NCBI GenBank assembly: GCA_005779525.1
Contig: SXIZ01000062.1
Span: 1-18,879 of the forward strand
DNA length: 18,879 nucleotides
Reading direction: 5' to 3'
Origin: Methylococcaceae bacterium
Lineage (GTDB): Bacteria > Pseudomonadota > Gammaproteobacteria > Methylococcales > Methylomonadaceae
The notes beneath the pieces are model-generated. The model saw nothing but the letters and a program-made list of their open reading frames with translations. It made no database searches and was not told where the DNA came from. Shown here piece after piece: positions 1 to 6,998 of this stretch; the first letter of the stretch is position 1, and the number at the start of each line of letters is the position of its first letter. The position numbers were made by a program, and so were the translations under genes.

Positions 1-753
1 CCACCCGCGCCACTGGCACGGTAGACATCCACACGCAAATCGGCAGGGTTGATGTCGATGGCTATATCATCGTCGATTTCTGGCGAGACGAACACGGACG
101 CAAATGAGGTGTGCCGACGGTTACCAGAATCGAACGGCGATTTACGAACTAATCGATGTACACCCGTTTCGGTGCGCAGCCAGCCAAATGCATATTCGCC
201 TTCAAAACGGATAGTCGCGCTTTTAATGCCCGCCACATCGCCGGGAGATTCTTCGATCAACTCGGTTTTAAAGCCTTTAGCTTCGCCCCAGCGTAAATAC
301 ATGCGTTCGATCATCGAGGCCCAATCTTGGGCTTCTGTACCGCCGGAACCGGATTGAATATCTAAAAAGGCATTGTTGGGGTCCATTTCGCCCGAGAACA
401 TCCGCCGGAATTCTAAATCGGCTACGCGCTTTTCCAGATAAGCTAAGTCACTGACCACGGTATCTACAGTTTCAGCGTCGTTTTCTTCGACCGCCATCAA
501 TAAGAGCTCTTCGGCATCGGCCAGACCTTTATCCAGGTCGTTGATGGTATTGACCACGGTTTCCAGTTGTACGCGTTCTTTTCCCAAAGCCAAGGCAAGT
601 TCTGGGTTGTCCCAGATGCTGGGGCTTTCCAATTCCCGTAAGACTTCAACTAGACGTTCGTTTTTAGTTTCGTAGTCAAAGATACCCCCGGAGAGCATCC
701 CCTCGGTGTTTTAAATCGGCAATGGTATTTTTGATGGGATTGATTTCTTGCAT
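1..753 (-). CDS. prfB: Peptide chain release factor 2 (RF2), 3' part cut by window edge
   Basis: RF2 recognises UGA and UAA stop codons and triggers peptidyl-tRNA hydrolysis in the ribosomal A site. Reading leftwards, an ATG at 753-751 opens a 25-codon frame (MQEINPIKNTIADLK...) ending at an in-frame TGA at 678-676. The main reading frame resumes one base on, at GAC 677-675, and stays open to the window edge, giving about 250 of the usual roughly 365 residues. The tripeptide that reads UGA in RF2, SPF, is encoded at 140-132 within RKSPFD. At the very edge the reading is RASGAGG, so the window ends inside the catalytic GGQ motif. The TGA at codon 26 is the expected programmed frameshift and not a defect. 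lysS often follows prfB but would lie outside the window. Confidence 0.96.
675..690 (-). promoter_or_regulatory. Programmed +1 frameshift site of prfB
   Basis: On the minus strand the sequence is CGGGGGTATCTTTGAC. It has an internal Shine-Dalgarno-like GGGGG, a three-base spacer (TAT), the slippery codon CTT, the in-frame TGA, and the C that makes the poor-context UGAC. This is the layout of the Escherichia coli prfB site, where low RF2 lets the ribosome shift +1 and make more RF2. The one visible difference is CGGGGG in place of the E. coli AGGGGG. The stop is codon 26, the same position as in E. coli. Confidence 0.93.
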
Positions 754-872
754 AGATAATTAATGACTGATTATTATGGGCCATACATTGCTAGCGAACC
801 AAGCTTGGGCCAGTTTAATTCTTGGTGGTAATGGACTAGCTCTATGGATGACTATTTTAAGTAAAACCATAA

Positions 873-902
873 ATTATAAACCATAATCTGATGTGCTCAG
901 AA
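873..902 (-). promoter_or_regulatory. Possible prfB promoter (weak)
   Basis: A perfect TATAAT lies on the minus strand at 878-873, with TTCTGA (902-897) 18 bases upstream as a poor -35 match (3 of 6). It sits about 120 bases upstream of the prfB start. The -10 is embedded in a direct repeat of TTATGGTTT. The region is AT-rich, so chance TATAAT matches are likely. Confidence 0.25.
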
Positions 903-1197
903 ACAATATGCTTGATTATCTTGCAAACTTGCTTAGCAGATCGGGTAAGAGGGTGGTATTAGGGTGCTCTGTAGAATATAAGCAATTTTAAAATAAACGA
1001 ACTTACACTAAATTCTCGGATATCAATCTAACTGCCTAAAATATTTGATATAAACTGAATTGAACCTGAATGACGTCGCAAGTGTTGCCTGGATATAAAG
1101 AATTTTTGTAGCTTATATTTTTACAAGTTATTGAAATATAGGTTATTTAATTGTAGTGGCTATAAGAAAGAAAATTTTTTTTTTTAATAGTAGACAT

Positions 1198-1398
1198 TGG
1201 GCGGGAACTTATTTAATATACGCCCAGCTTAAGGGATGAAGCGCTGGTAACGCCAGCTTAGAGGAGTGTGATTCATTAGAATCATAAAAAAATAATAACA
1301 ATAATAACAACATTGCTCATACACAATGTATGAGGGTATAACGTACTTAAATAATAATAATAATAAAAAACTTAAAACCCACGCTTAGTGGGTTTTTT
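1198..1398 (+). ncRNA. Candidate structured RNA: five successive stem-loops ending in a terminator
   Basis: Five perfect inverted repeats follow one another. They are TGGGCG/CGCCCA (1198-1226, 17-base loop), GCTGG/CCAGC (1243-1257, loop TAACG), TGATTC/GAATCA (1269-1284, loop ATTA), CTCATACA/TGTATGAG (1316-1334, loop CAA) and AAAACCCAC/GTGGGTTTT (1374-1396), the last followed on the plus strand by a T run. Single-stranded A-rich linkers separate the last three. No start codon with a useful reading frame is present. The plus strand is preferred because the array ends in a T-tailed hairpin, but no strong promoter is visible upstream and a long pilR 3' untranslated region on the minus strand is an alternative. 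I do not recognise an RNA family. Confidence 0.35.
1374..1398. terminator. Bidirectional intrinsic terminator downstream of pilR
   Basis: A nine-pair stem, AAAACCCAC with GTGGGTTTT around loop GCTTA, is followed on the plus strand by a T run ending at 1398. On the minus strand it is followed by TTTTAAGTTTTTTATT. It lies 72 bases past the pilR stop codon, so it can end the pilSR transcript, and it can equally end a plus-strand transcript. Confidence 0.7.
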
Positions 1399-1469
1399 AT
1401 TGCCTGTCGTTTTTGTATCAAGCGTTTATTCATCGATTACATTCAGTAATCGCAAGCTTGAAAAGTCTT

Positions 1470-2822
1470 TTATTCCATGCCCAGTTTTTTTAAGCGGTAG
1501 CGTAAGGAGCGAAAAGTCATCCCCAAATGTTTGGCTGCTGCGGTTTTATTCCAACTCGTTTCCTCCAAAGCCTTTTGCAGCGCTTGTTTTTCAATGGTTT
1601 CTAAGTAGTCTTCTAGGGTTCCAGTCGAGGGATTAAATGTCGATTGCTTGGTTTGTTCAGATTCGCTCAGGTGTGCAACTGGATTTAGCCCTAAATCTTC
1701 CGCGGTAATGGTGTTTCCTTCATACAGCGCTAAAGCACGTTCAAGGATGTTTTCTAATTCGCGAACATTACCCGGGAAGGTATGGCTTTCGAGGGCAGCA
1801 ATGGCATCTTGCGACAGTTCAGGTTTGGGTAAGTGGTGACTGTGACTTAAATTGGTCAGTATGTGTTCTGCAAGTTGTGGAATGTCTTCTTTACGCGTGC
1901 GTAAGGGAGGGAGTTTAAGTTCGATCACATTGATACGATAAAATAAATCCTGACGAAATTCACCCGCATTGACCATTTCAGCCAAATTTTTATGGGTAGC
2001 GCTAAGTAAGCGAATATCCACGGGGATCTCTCGTTGCTCACCTATCGGACGAATCTTTTTTTCTTGGATAGCGCGTAGTAATTTGACTTGTAAACTGAGT
2101 GATAAATCGGCTACTTCATCTAGAAATAACGTGCCGCCTTCTGCCGCTTGAAATAAACCGATCTTATCTGAGGTAGCGCCAGTAAAGCTACCTTTTTTGT
2201 GACCAAAAAATTCACTTTCCATCAGTTCCGCAGGGATGGCGCCGCAGTTAACTGCAATAAATGGCTGTTCAGCACGTGGGCTGTGTTTGTGTATCAGTTT
2301 AGCCACTAATTCCTTACCTGAGCCGGATTCTCCACTGATATACACAGGCGCTTGACTGAGCGCCAATTTTGCAATTTTGCCACGTACCGTGCACATCGCG
2401 GCTGAGTTTCCCAGTAAGGTATCGCGGGAACGCCGTTCGGCCGTGGGGTCGGTTTGTGATAATTTTAATGCGCTTTGGATTAATTGTCTTAAGGCCGCTA
2501 AATCAACGGGTTTTGATAGAAAATCAAAAGCCCCTTTTTTCATGGCGCGAATCGCAATATCCATATTACCAAATGCGGTTATGACAATAACAGGCAAGGT
2601 TAAAGTGGATTTTTGTATAAAATCCAGGAGTTCTAAGCCATCACCATCTGGTAACTTCATGTCGGTCAGACATAAATTAAATTCATGGGTTTTAAGTAAA
2701 GCTTTGGCCTCTTCTACAGTGCCAGCGCTACAAGTATTAATTTGTAGGCGTTGTAACGTCATTTCTAGAAGCTCGCGAATATCAGCCTCATCATCAATGA
2801 TTAAGGTACAAGGTGTGCTCAT
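1470..2822 (-). CDS. pilR: Sigma-54-dependent response regulator, PilR type
   Basis: A 450-residue NtrC-family activator. The receiver domain (about 1-120) has the acidic pair D10/D11, phospho-acceptor D54 (LTDMKLPDG), T82 and K104. The AAA+ sigma-54 interaction domain (about 137-365) has Walker A GESGSGKE at 164-171, the sigma-54 contact loop as GSFTGA at 211-216, Walker B FLDE ending at 236, and PGNVREL at 350-356. A Fis-type helix-turn-helix (about 405-450) includes KTAAAKHLGMTFRSLRYRLK. In Pseudomonas and relatives PilR activates the major pilin gene from a sigma-54 promoter. The assignment rests on length, the kinase partner and overall layout; no pilin gene is present here, so another sigma-54 regulon is possible. 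The start overlaps the end of pilS by ATGA, which implies translational coupling. Confidence 0.85.
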   Translation of the reverse strand: MSTPCTLIIDDEADIRELLEMTLQRLQINTCSAGTVEEAKALLKTHEFNLCLTDMKLPDGDGLELLDFIQKSTLTLPVIVITAFGNMDIAIRAMKKGAFDFLSKPVDLAALRQLIQSALKLSQTDPTAERRSRDTLLGNSAAMCTVRGKIAKLALSQAPVYISGESGSGKELVAKLIHKHSPRAEQPFIAVNCGAIPAELMESEFFGHKKGSFTGATSDKIGLFQAAEGGTLFLDEVADLSLSLQVKLLRAIQEKKIRPIGEQREIPVDIRLLSATHKNLAEMVNAGEFRQDLFYRINVIELKLPPLRTRKEDIPQLAEHILTNLSHSHHLPKPELSQDAIAALESHTFPGNVRELENILERALALYEGNTITAEDLGLNPVAHLSESEQTKQSTFNPSTGTLEDYLETIEKQALQKALEETSWNKTAAAKHLGMTFRSLRYRLKKLGME

Positions 2823-4462
2823 AATTCCAGCGTGGGGTGTTCTGCGTCAGGTAAGGATAGTTTAAAGCAATTAAAGCGCTCATGCATAGGTGTGCTTAAG
2901 CCAGAGTGATAAAACAGCTTGGCCTGATTGAGTTCGGCGAGTTCTTTAGAGATATATAAACCTAAACCCGTACCCGTATTTGAGGTCGTAAAAAACGGTT
3001 CAAACAGATGTTCAATCACATTAGCGCTAATTTTTTTACCATTGTCGGTGACATTGATAAAAATCCCTTTGGCAGAGTATTCCGTCGATAAGGTGACGCA
3101 ACTATCAGGTCGGGTATTATGCTTGATGGCGTTCAAGCATAAGTTATCCAGAATTTGTTTTAAATGATCAGGGTCGATCAAGGCATATATGTCATGAGGA
3201 CTCAGCGTTAGCGAAATCTGTTCGGGTTTGATATTTTGCTGGGCAATAAAATCATGGATATAAGTTTTTAACCAAGGATTGACCGCGATTTTTTGGCGGT
3301 TAGAGGTTTTGCGGCGGGAGAGTTGTAAAATTTCTTCAATAATGTTGTTGATACGTAAAGAATGCGTCTGGATAATTTCCGTGAGGCGCACATCTTGAGG
3401 ATTCAAGTTCGGGGATTCGGTGAGCAGTTGAGTGGCGTGACTGATGGCTCCTAGGGGGTTGCGAATTTCATGCGCAATACTTGCGGTTAAGCGACCTAAC
3501 GATGCGAGTTTACTTTGTTGTAAACGTTGGTTATACAGCGCCGCATCCTCTAAGGTAATCATAAACAGCATTTCTTGTTGCGTGGGCAAAAAGGAAAATC
3601 GGCAATGAATTTGGGACTGATCCTGACGGGTTATTTGTACAAAATTGCCATCCACATGGGTGAGCCAGGTTTTAAAAGCGTCGGCTAATTCGAGTGAAAT
3701 ATCTTGAATAATGCGAGGTTGCGCGTAGATATTGAGTAAATTCAATGCAGTTTGGTTCGTCATCAACACTTGTTGAAAGCGCGTGGCAATAATAATCCCA
3801 GCCTGCAAATGTTGGATAATGGAGCGGTTTAAGTCTTCTAACTTTAGAATGGTTTGCTTGTGCTGTTGCGCAATCAGTTGACTTTGTTCGGAGCGCTTAG
3901 CGAGTACATAGGCTAAAAATGCCGTGGTAAACAACGCCGCACCCAGCAAGCCTGCCTCCGTATAATTACTGAAAATACTGCGATTTACATTTAAGGCGTA
4001 ATACTGTTCGCACAGCACTGACATACTCGCAATCGCAGCAAACACCATGGCGCAATGTCCGCCAATCAAAATGCCACCAAAAGTGACCGAGATGATCAAT
4101 AAAATGCCTAAACCACTACTGATGCCGCCACTGGCATGTAACAGCAAGGTAATGGCGATAATATCTGTAAAAATAAGTAATTGCGCTTGCGGTGCGTAGG
4201 GAATGCGCCGAAAAAAAATACTGATAGCAAAAACTACCGTTATCGCACAATAACTTGCGCTACTCCATAAAAATAATCGCGGATCGGCAACGTTGAATGG
4301 TGCAGGCTGAAGGTGAAAGTAGTGCAAAAGTAGCAAAGCACTACTTAACACCACCCGATATGTTAAGAAAAAAATAAGTAGTTTCCAGGCTTGCTGGCTT
4401 GGAATGCCGTAGGCTTTAGAAAACGGGCAGGGGAAAATAATATCTGCTTTGTGCATGACCAT
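2819..4462 (-). CDS. pilS: Membrane sensor histidine kinase, PilS type
   Basis: 547 residues. Six hydrophobic segments lie in the first 190 residues (about 27-48, 63-84, 95-112, 115-134, 137-150 and 169-188), as in PilS, where they sense pilin in the membrane. A PAS-like region (about 205-310) follows. The kinase core has the phospho-acceptor H331 in SIAHEIRNPLGAI, N-box residues N440 and N444, G1 box DNG 473-475, F box FEPFFTT and G2 box GTGLGL 497-502. All catalytic boxes are intact. An ATG at 4456 is an alternative start two codons in. The gene is first in the pilSR pair; no convincing promoter is seen in the 290 bases upstream. Confidence 0.83.
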   Translation of the reverse strand: MVMHKADIIFPCPFSKAYGIPSQQAWKLLIFFLTYRVVLSSALLLLHYFHLQPAPFNVADPRLFLWSSASYCAITVVFAISIFFRRIPYAPQAQLLIFTDIIAITLLLHASGGISSGLGILLIISVTFGGILIGGHCAMVFAAIASMSVLCEQYYALNVNRSIFSNYTEAGLLGAALFTTAFLAYVLAKRSEQSQLIAQQHKQTILKLEDLNRSIIQHLQAGIIIATRFQQVLMTNQTALNLLNIYAQPRIIQDISLELADAFKTWLTHVDGNFVQITRQDQSQIHCRFSFLPTQQEMLFMITLEDAALYNQRLQQSKLASLGRLTASIAHEIRNPLGAISHATQLLTESPNLNPQDVRLTEIIQTHSLRINNIIEEILQLSRRKTSNRQKIAVNPWLKTYIHDFIAQQNIKPEQISLTLSPHDIYALIDPDHLKQILDNLCLNAIKHNTRPDSCVTLSTEYSAKGIFINVTDNGKKISANVIEHLFEPFFTTSNTGTGLGLYISKELAELNQAKLFYHSGLSTPMHERFNCFKLSLPDAEHPTLEL

Positions 4463-4652
4463 AAAGTTACATCACACCTGAATTAATTGCGCGATTGCCG
4501 TTGGCGCTGTGGTACAAGATGACGCTTTGGATAAACGCTGAATGGCTGTGGGATTATTCGTCGTTAAAGTATTGCGGTTACGTAGTCATGCAAAAGTTTT
4601 TCAGGAAATGGCCATAACACTAGAGTAGGGAAGGATGCATGAAAACTTTTAG

Positions 4653-4682
4653 GTAATCCTTGGCTGGTTGTCCAAGGATTAC
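4653..4682 (-). terminator. Perfect 11-bp hairpin downstream of the CHAT gene, probable operon terminator
   Basis: GTAATCCTTGG (4653-4663) pairs perfectly with CCAAGGATTAC (4672-4682) around an eight-base loop. On the minus strand it is followed by CTAAAAGTTTTC, a broken T run, so it is a weak intrinsic terminator at best. The outer flanks CTTTTA (4646-4651) and TAAAAG (4689-4694) can extend the stem after an internal loop. It lies about 70 bases beyond the CHAT stop codon. A related hairpin occurs at 12260-12290. Confidence 0.5.
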
Positions 4683-4752
4683 GGTGTTTAAAAGCTTAAG
4701 GTTTTGTAGATCTTAACTCATCAGCTGGCAACGCCTAAGTACTTAGCATGGC

Positions 4753-6984
4753 TTAATGCCATTCCCCCACTAACACAAACGGCCCCCAATATGCTGGATG
4801 ACTTAAGTCTTTATTCTGCATTAGTTTCTTTTGCGAATATTGCATCGCTTTGGCTTTGGTCATACCCGGTTGTTGGTATTGTTCGTAAAAATCTGAAAAG
4901 AACTGTTTCGCTGCTTCGTCCGCTACCGGCCAGAGTGTACCAATTGCACTTTTTACCCCTGTTTGCACCACCACACCCGATAAGCCTAATGGCGAGCGGT
5001 CATCACCTTCCGCCGTTTGGCAGGCACTGAGAGTCACCAGTTCGATAGGTCTATCGTGGAAGGCTTCTGTTTGGAAGAGTTCTGATAGTTGTTCCATATT
5101 GAGTAAATGATCATACGCCATAATAAAACTTTTCTTCGGATCACCCGAAAAATAACCGTGCGAGGCGATATGAACAGCAGAATGCCCTTGATTGACATTG
5201 TGTTTAAAGTCGTTCAATAAAAAACTCGTGTTTTCCAATACGGGATGTTGCGTTAGGTTGGATAAAGTTTTTAATTCCGCACTGACTCCCGGAAGTGCGA
5301 GCTCCTCTTTTAATTGGCTGGCGCGAAGGTTACGGTCTAGGCTTGCTGTCCGCGGGTCTGTGACTTCACGGATATATAATTCGCGTTTGTGTAATTCCCG
5401 GCCACCACGTCCAGCACTGCGTTTTTCTTCTTTAGGCGGTTCAAATAAATTGATACCCGCATCTAAGAGCTCTTCTACCACCGGACCCGGTTCACTCATG
5501 CCCGCTAACAAAATATCTTGTCTAGCTTTAGTTGCCGAGGGATTCGCCACCATCGATAGACCTGGTACGGTGACTAATGCATAACGTTCGACTAGATAAT
5601 GCTCACCATCGTGTAAGAGTGAAAACGGAATTTTGCGTAACGCGCCATCGGGTATATAAACCAGGGTGTCGATATGTTGTTTTTGCAACTCTGCATCAAT
5701 AGGTCTGATTAACCAATCATAGAGAATATGGTTATCTTTAAGCGGGGTACCTTCCAATAATTGACGGGTCACGGTGGTGACTGCATGTTCGATTTCAGTT
5801 GGCGTATGTGCCACAGAGTAAGCTTGCAGTCCTTTGGGGGTACGCAAAATCAAAGCTAAGCGATTTTCCAGTAGTAAGGGATATAAAATAGCGGTATTGG
5901 ATTCTAAGTTTGCTTGGTTGGCTTTTTGTTTAACGGCGCAAGCATCTCGAAAGTAATCTTGTAATTCAACGGCTTTTAGTTGTTCCCAGGTATCAATAGC
6001 TTCTTGTACAGCACTTTGCTGTTGCGCAGGCGTTTTCTCTGCCTCTTGCAGCAGCAGATCCAAATACGCTAGGTACATGGGGGCAAAGGTCTCTTTGAAA
6101 GACGAGTGACCATCGTGATAAAGCACGGGAATATCTGCGCGAATTGTCTGTAATTCATTGACTGCAGTGCGATAACTGCTAAGCGCGGCTGCTTTATTGC
6201 CTTGATGCGCAAGAATACGTGCTTTTTGCCAGCTCCATTCCAAATGCATGTCAGGTGTATTTTCATTTACCAATGCTTGCTCGGTGAGTTGCAGGGCTTC
6301 CAGATCACGTTGTTGATGTTCATATAAGTTACCTAAATAACCATACGCCTGCGCTAGGATGCGGCTATCGTGACTATGATCTAAAACTTCCTGTAATTTG
6401 GCATGCGCCACCTGGATGTTTTGTTGATATTTGGCTTCAAATCCTAAGCTCAGTAGCAGTTGATGTCGTTGTTCGCTACTTGGAAGTTTAGCTAAGTATT
6501 CTTCTGCACTTTGTAAGCTGGAATCACTGCCATCCTGTTTATAGCTATTAATCGCTGCCGCCGCTGCTAGAGCAAGATCATTGGCTTTCAATGCGTTAGC
6601 TTGAGCTTTATGATACCAATCGTTAGCTTCAAAGCTTTCGCCCTCTGCGGCAGCAAGATGGCCATAGCGCATTTCAATTTCGCCGACTATGCCCGCGGGT
6701 ACTTGAGCTTTTGCGTCTTCATAGGTTTGCTTCAGTAGCGGTTCAGCAAGCTGGGTGCGCCCTGCGCGAATATAGGCTTCGGCTAAGGCGATATTTGCCA
6801 GCCAATGTTCTTGCGGCGTTTTGGCTTGTTGCTGGGCTTCTTGCAATAAACTGATGGCGTTGTTGATATGGCCCGAACTGATGGCGGTTTCACCTTGTTG
6901 CAAATACGTGGACGCGGAGGCGAGGGGAGCCACACCCAGTAACGAACAACTGATCGCCAAGCTTAATAAAGTTTTTTTAAACAT
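4753..6984 (-). CDS. Exported TPR-repeat CHAT-domain (caspase-like) protease
   Basis: 743 residues. The N-terminus is a Sec signal peptide (KK, then a hydrophobic core, likely cut after ASA at 22-24), so the protein should reach the periplasm or beyond. Helical TPR-like repeats fill about 30-340. The CHAT domain (caspase HetF-associated with TPRs, a separase-related peptidase fold) covers about 365-743. Its catalytic dyad is visible as H609 in VHIASHGYF and C655 in LSACQTAEG, followed by the conserved LGLSGVVVQTGVKSAIGTLW. Between LLAGMSEP (about 498) and ALPGVSAEL (about 563) is a long charged insert rich in Lys, Arg and Glu. The start follows an AAGG ribosome-binding site, 14 bases after the tpsB stop codon, making it the third gene of the tpsA-tpsB-CHAT operon. 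The substrate is unknown. CHAT genes beside TPS genes are familiar from cyanobacteria and filamentous sulfur bacteria. Confidence 0.85.
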   Translation of the reverse strand: MFKKTLLSLAISCSLLGVAPLASASTYLQQGETAISSGHINNAISLLQEAQQQAKTPQEHWLANIALAEAYIRAGRTQLAEPLLKQTYEDAKAQVPAGIVGEIEMRYGHLAAAEGESFEANDWYHKAQANALKANDLALAAAAAINSYKQDGSDSSLQSAEEYLAKLPSSEQRHQLLLSLGFEAKYQQNIQVAHAKLQEVLDHSHDSRILAQAYGYLGNLYEHQQRDLEALQLTEQALVNENTPDMHLEWSWQKARILAHQGNKAAALSSYRTAVNELQTIRADIPVLYHDGHSSFKETFAPMYLAYLDLLLQEAEKTPAQQQSAVQEAIDTWEQLKAVELQDYFRDACAVKQKANQANLESNTAILYPLLLENRLALILRTPKGLQAYSVAHTPTEIEHAVTTVTRQLLEGTPLKDNHILYDWLIRPIDAELQKQHIDTLVYIPDGALRKIPFSLLHDGEHYLVERYALVTVPGLSMVANPSATKARQDILLAGMSEPGPVVEELLDAGINLFEPPKEEKRSAGRGGRELHKRELYIREVTDPRTASLDRNLRASQLKEELALPGVSAELKTLSNLTQHPVLENTSFLLNDFKHNVNQGHSAVHIASHGYFSGDPKKSFIMAYDHLLNMEQLSELFQTEAFHDRPIELVTLSACQTAEGDDRSPLGLSGVVVQTGVKSAIGTLWPVADEAAKQFFSDFYEQYQQPGMTKAKAMQYSQKKLMQNKDLSHPAYWGPFVLVGEWH

Positions 6985-6998
6985 GGTGTTTACCTTGA

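Larger units (their letters stand above)
754..1469. other. Gene-free stretch between prfB and pilR
   Basis: No reading frame with coding character is visible on either strand. The left part (754 to about 1190) is AT-rich, with short direct repeats such as AACCATAA near 866-885 and an uninterrupted run of T around 1174-1185. The right part (1198-1398) carries five stem-loops, listed separately, and two stretches of AAT/ATA triplets. Confidence 0.6.

Noticed and set aside
676..678. In-frame stop suggesting a prfB pseudogene
   Set aside because: Context and codon number match the programmed +1 frameshift site, and the reading frame is intact after it.
1231..1280. Short leader-peptide-like frames (ATG AAG CGC TGG TAA; GTG ATT CAT TAG after GAGGAG)
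   Set aside because: Four codons or fewer, with no downstream gene on that strand to regulate; better explained by hairpin arms.
754..1469. Sigma-54 promoter for a PilR-controlled gene
   Set aside because: No TGGCA-N-TTGC type sequence with correct spacing was found here or in the other intergenic regions.
2377..2865. 162-codon plus-strand open frame
   Set aside because: It lies entirely antisense to the receiver and AAA+ coding region of pilR, whose motifs are unmistakable; the translated product shows no domain.
4735..4746. 12-bp palindrome CTAAGTACTTAG next to the CHAT stop codon
   Set aside because: No loop, no T run and no second copy seen; a palindrome of this length can occur by chance in this many bases.
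5192..5584. 130-codon plus-strand open frame
   Set aside because: Antisense to the CHAT domain coding sequence, with no recognisable features; a shadow of the real gene.
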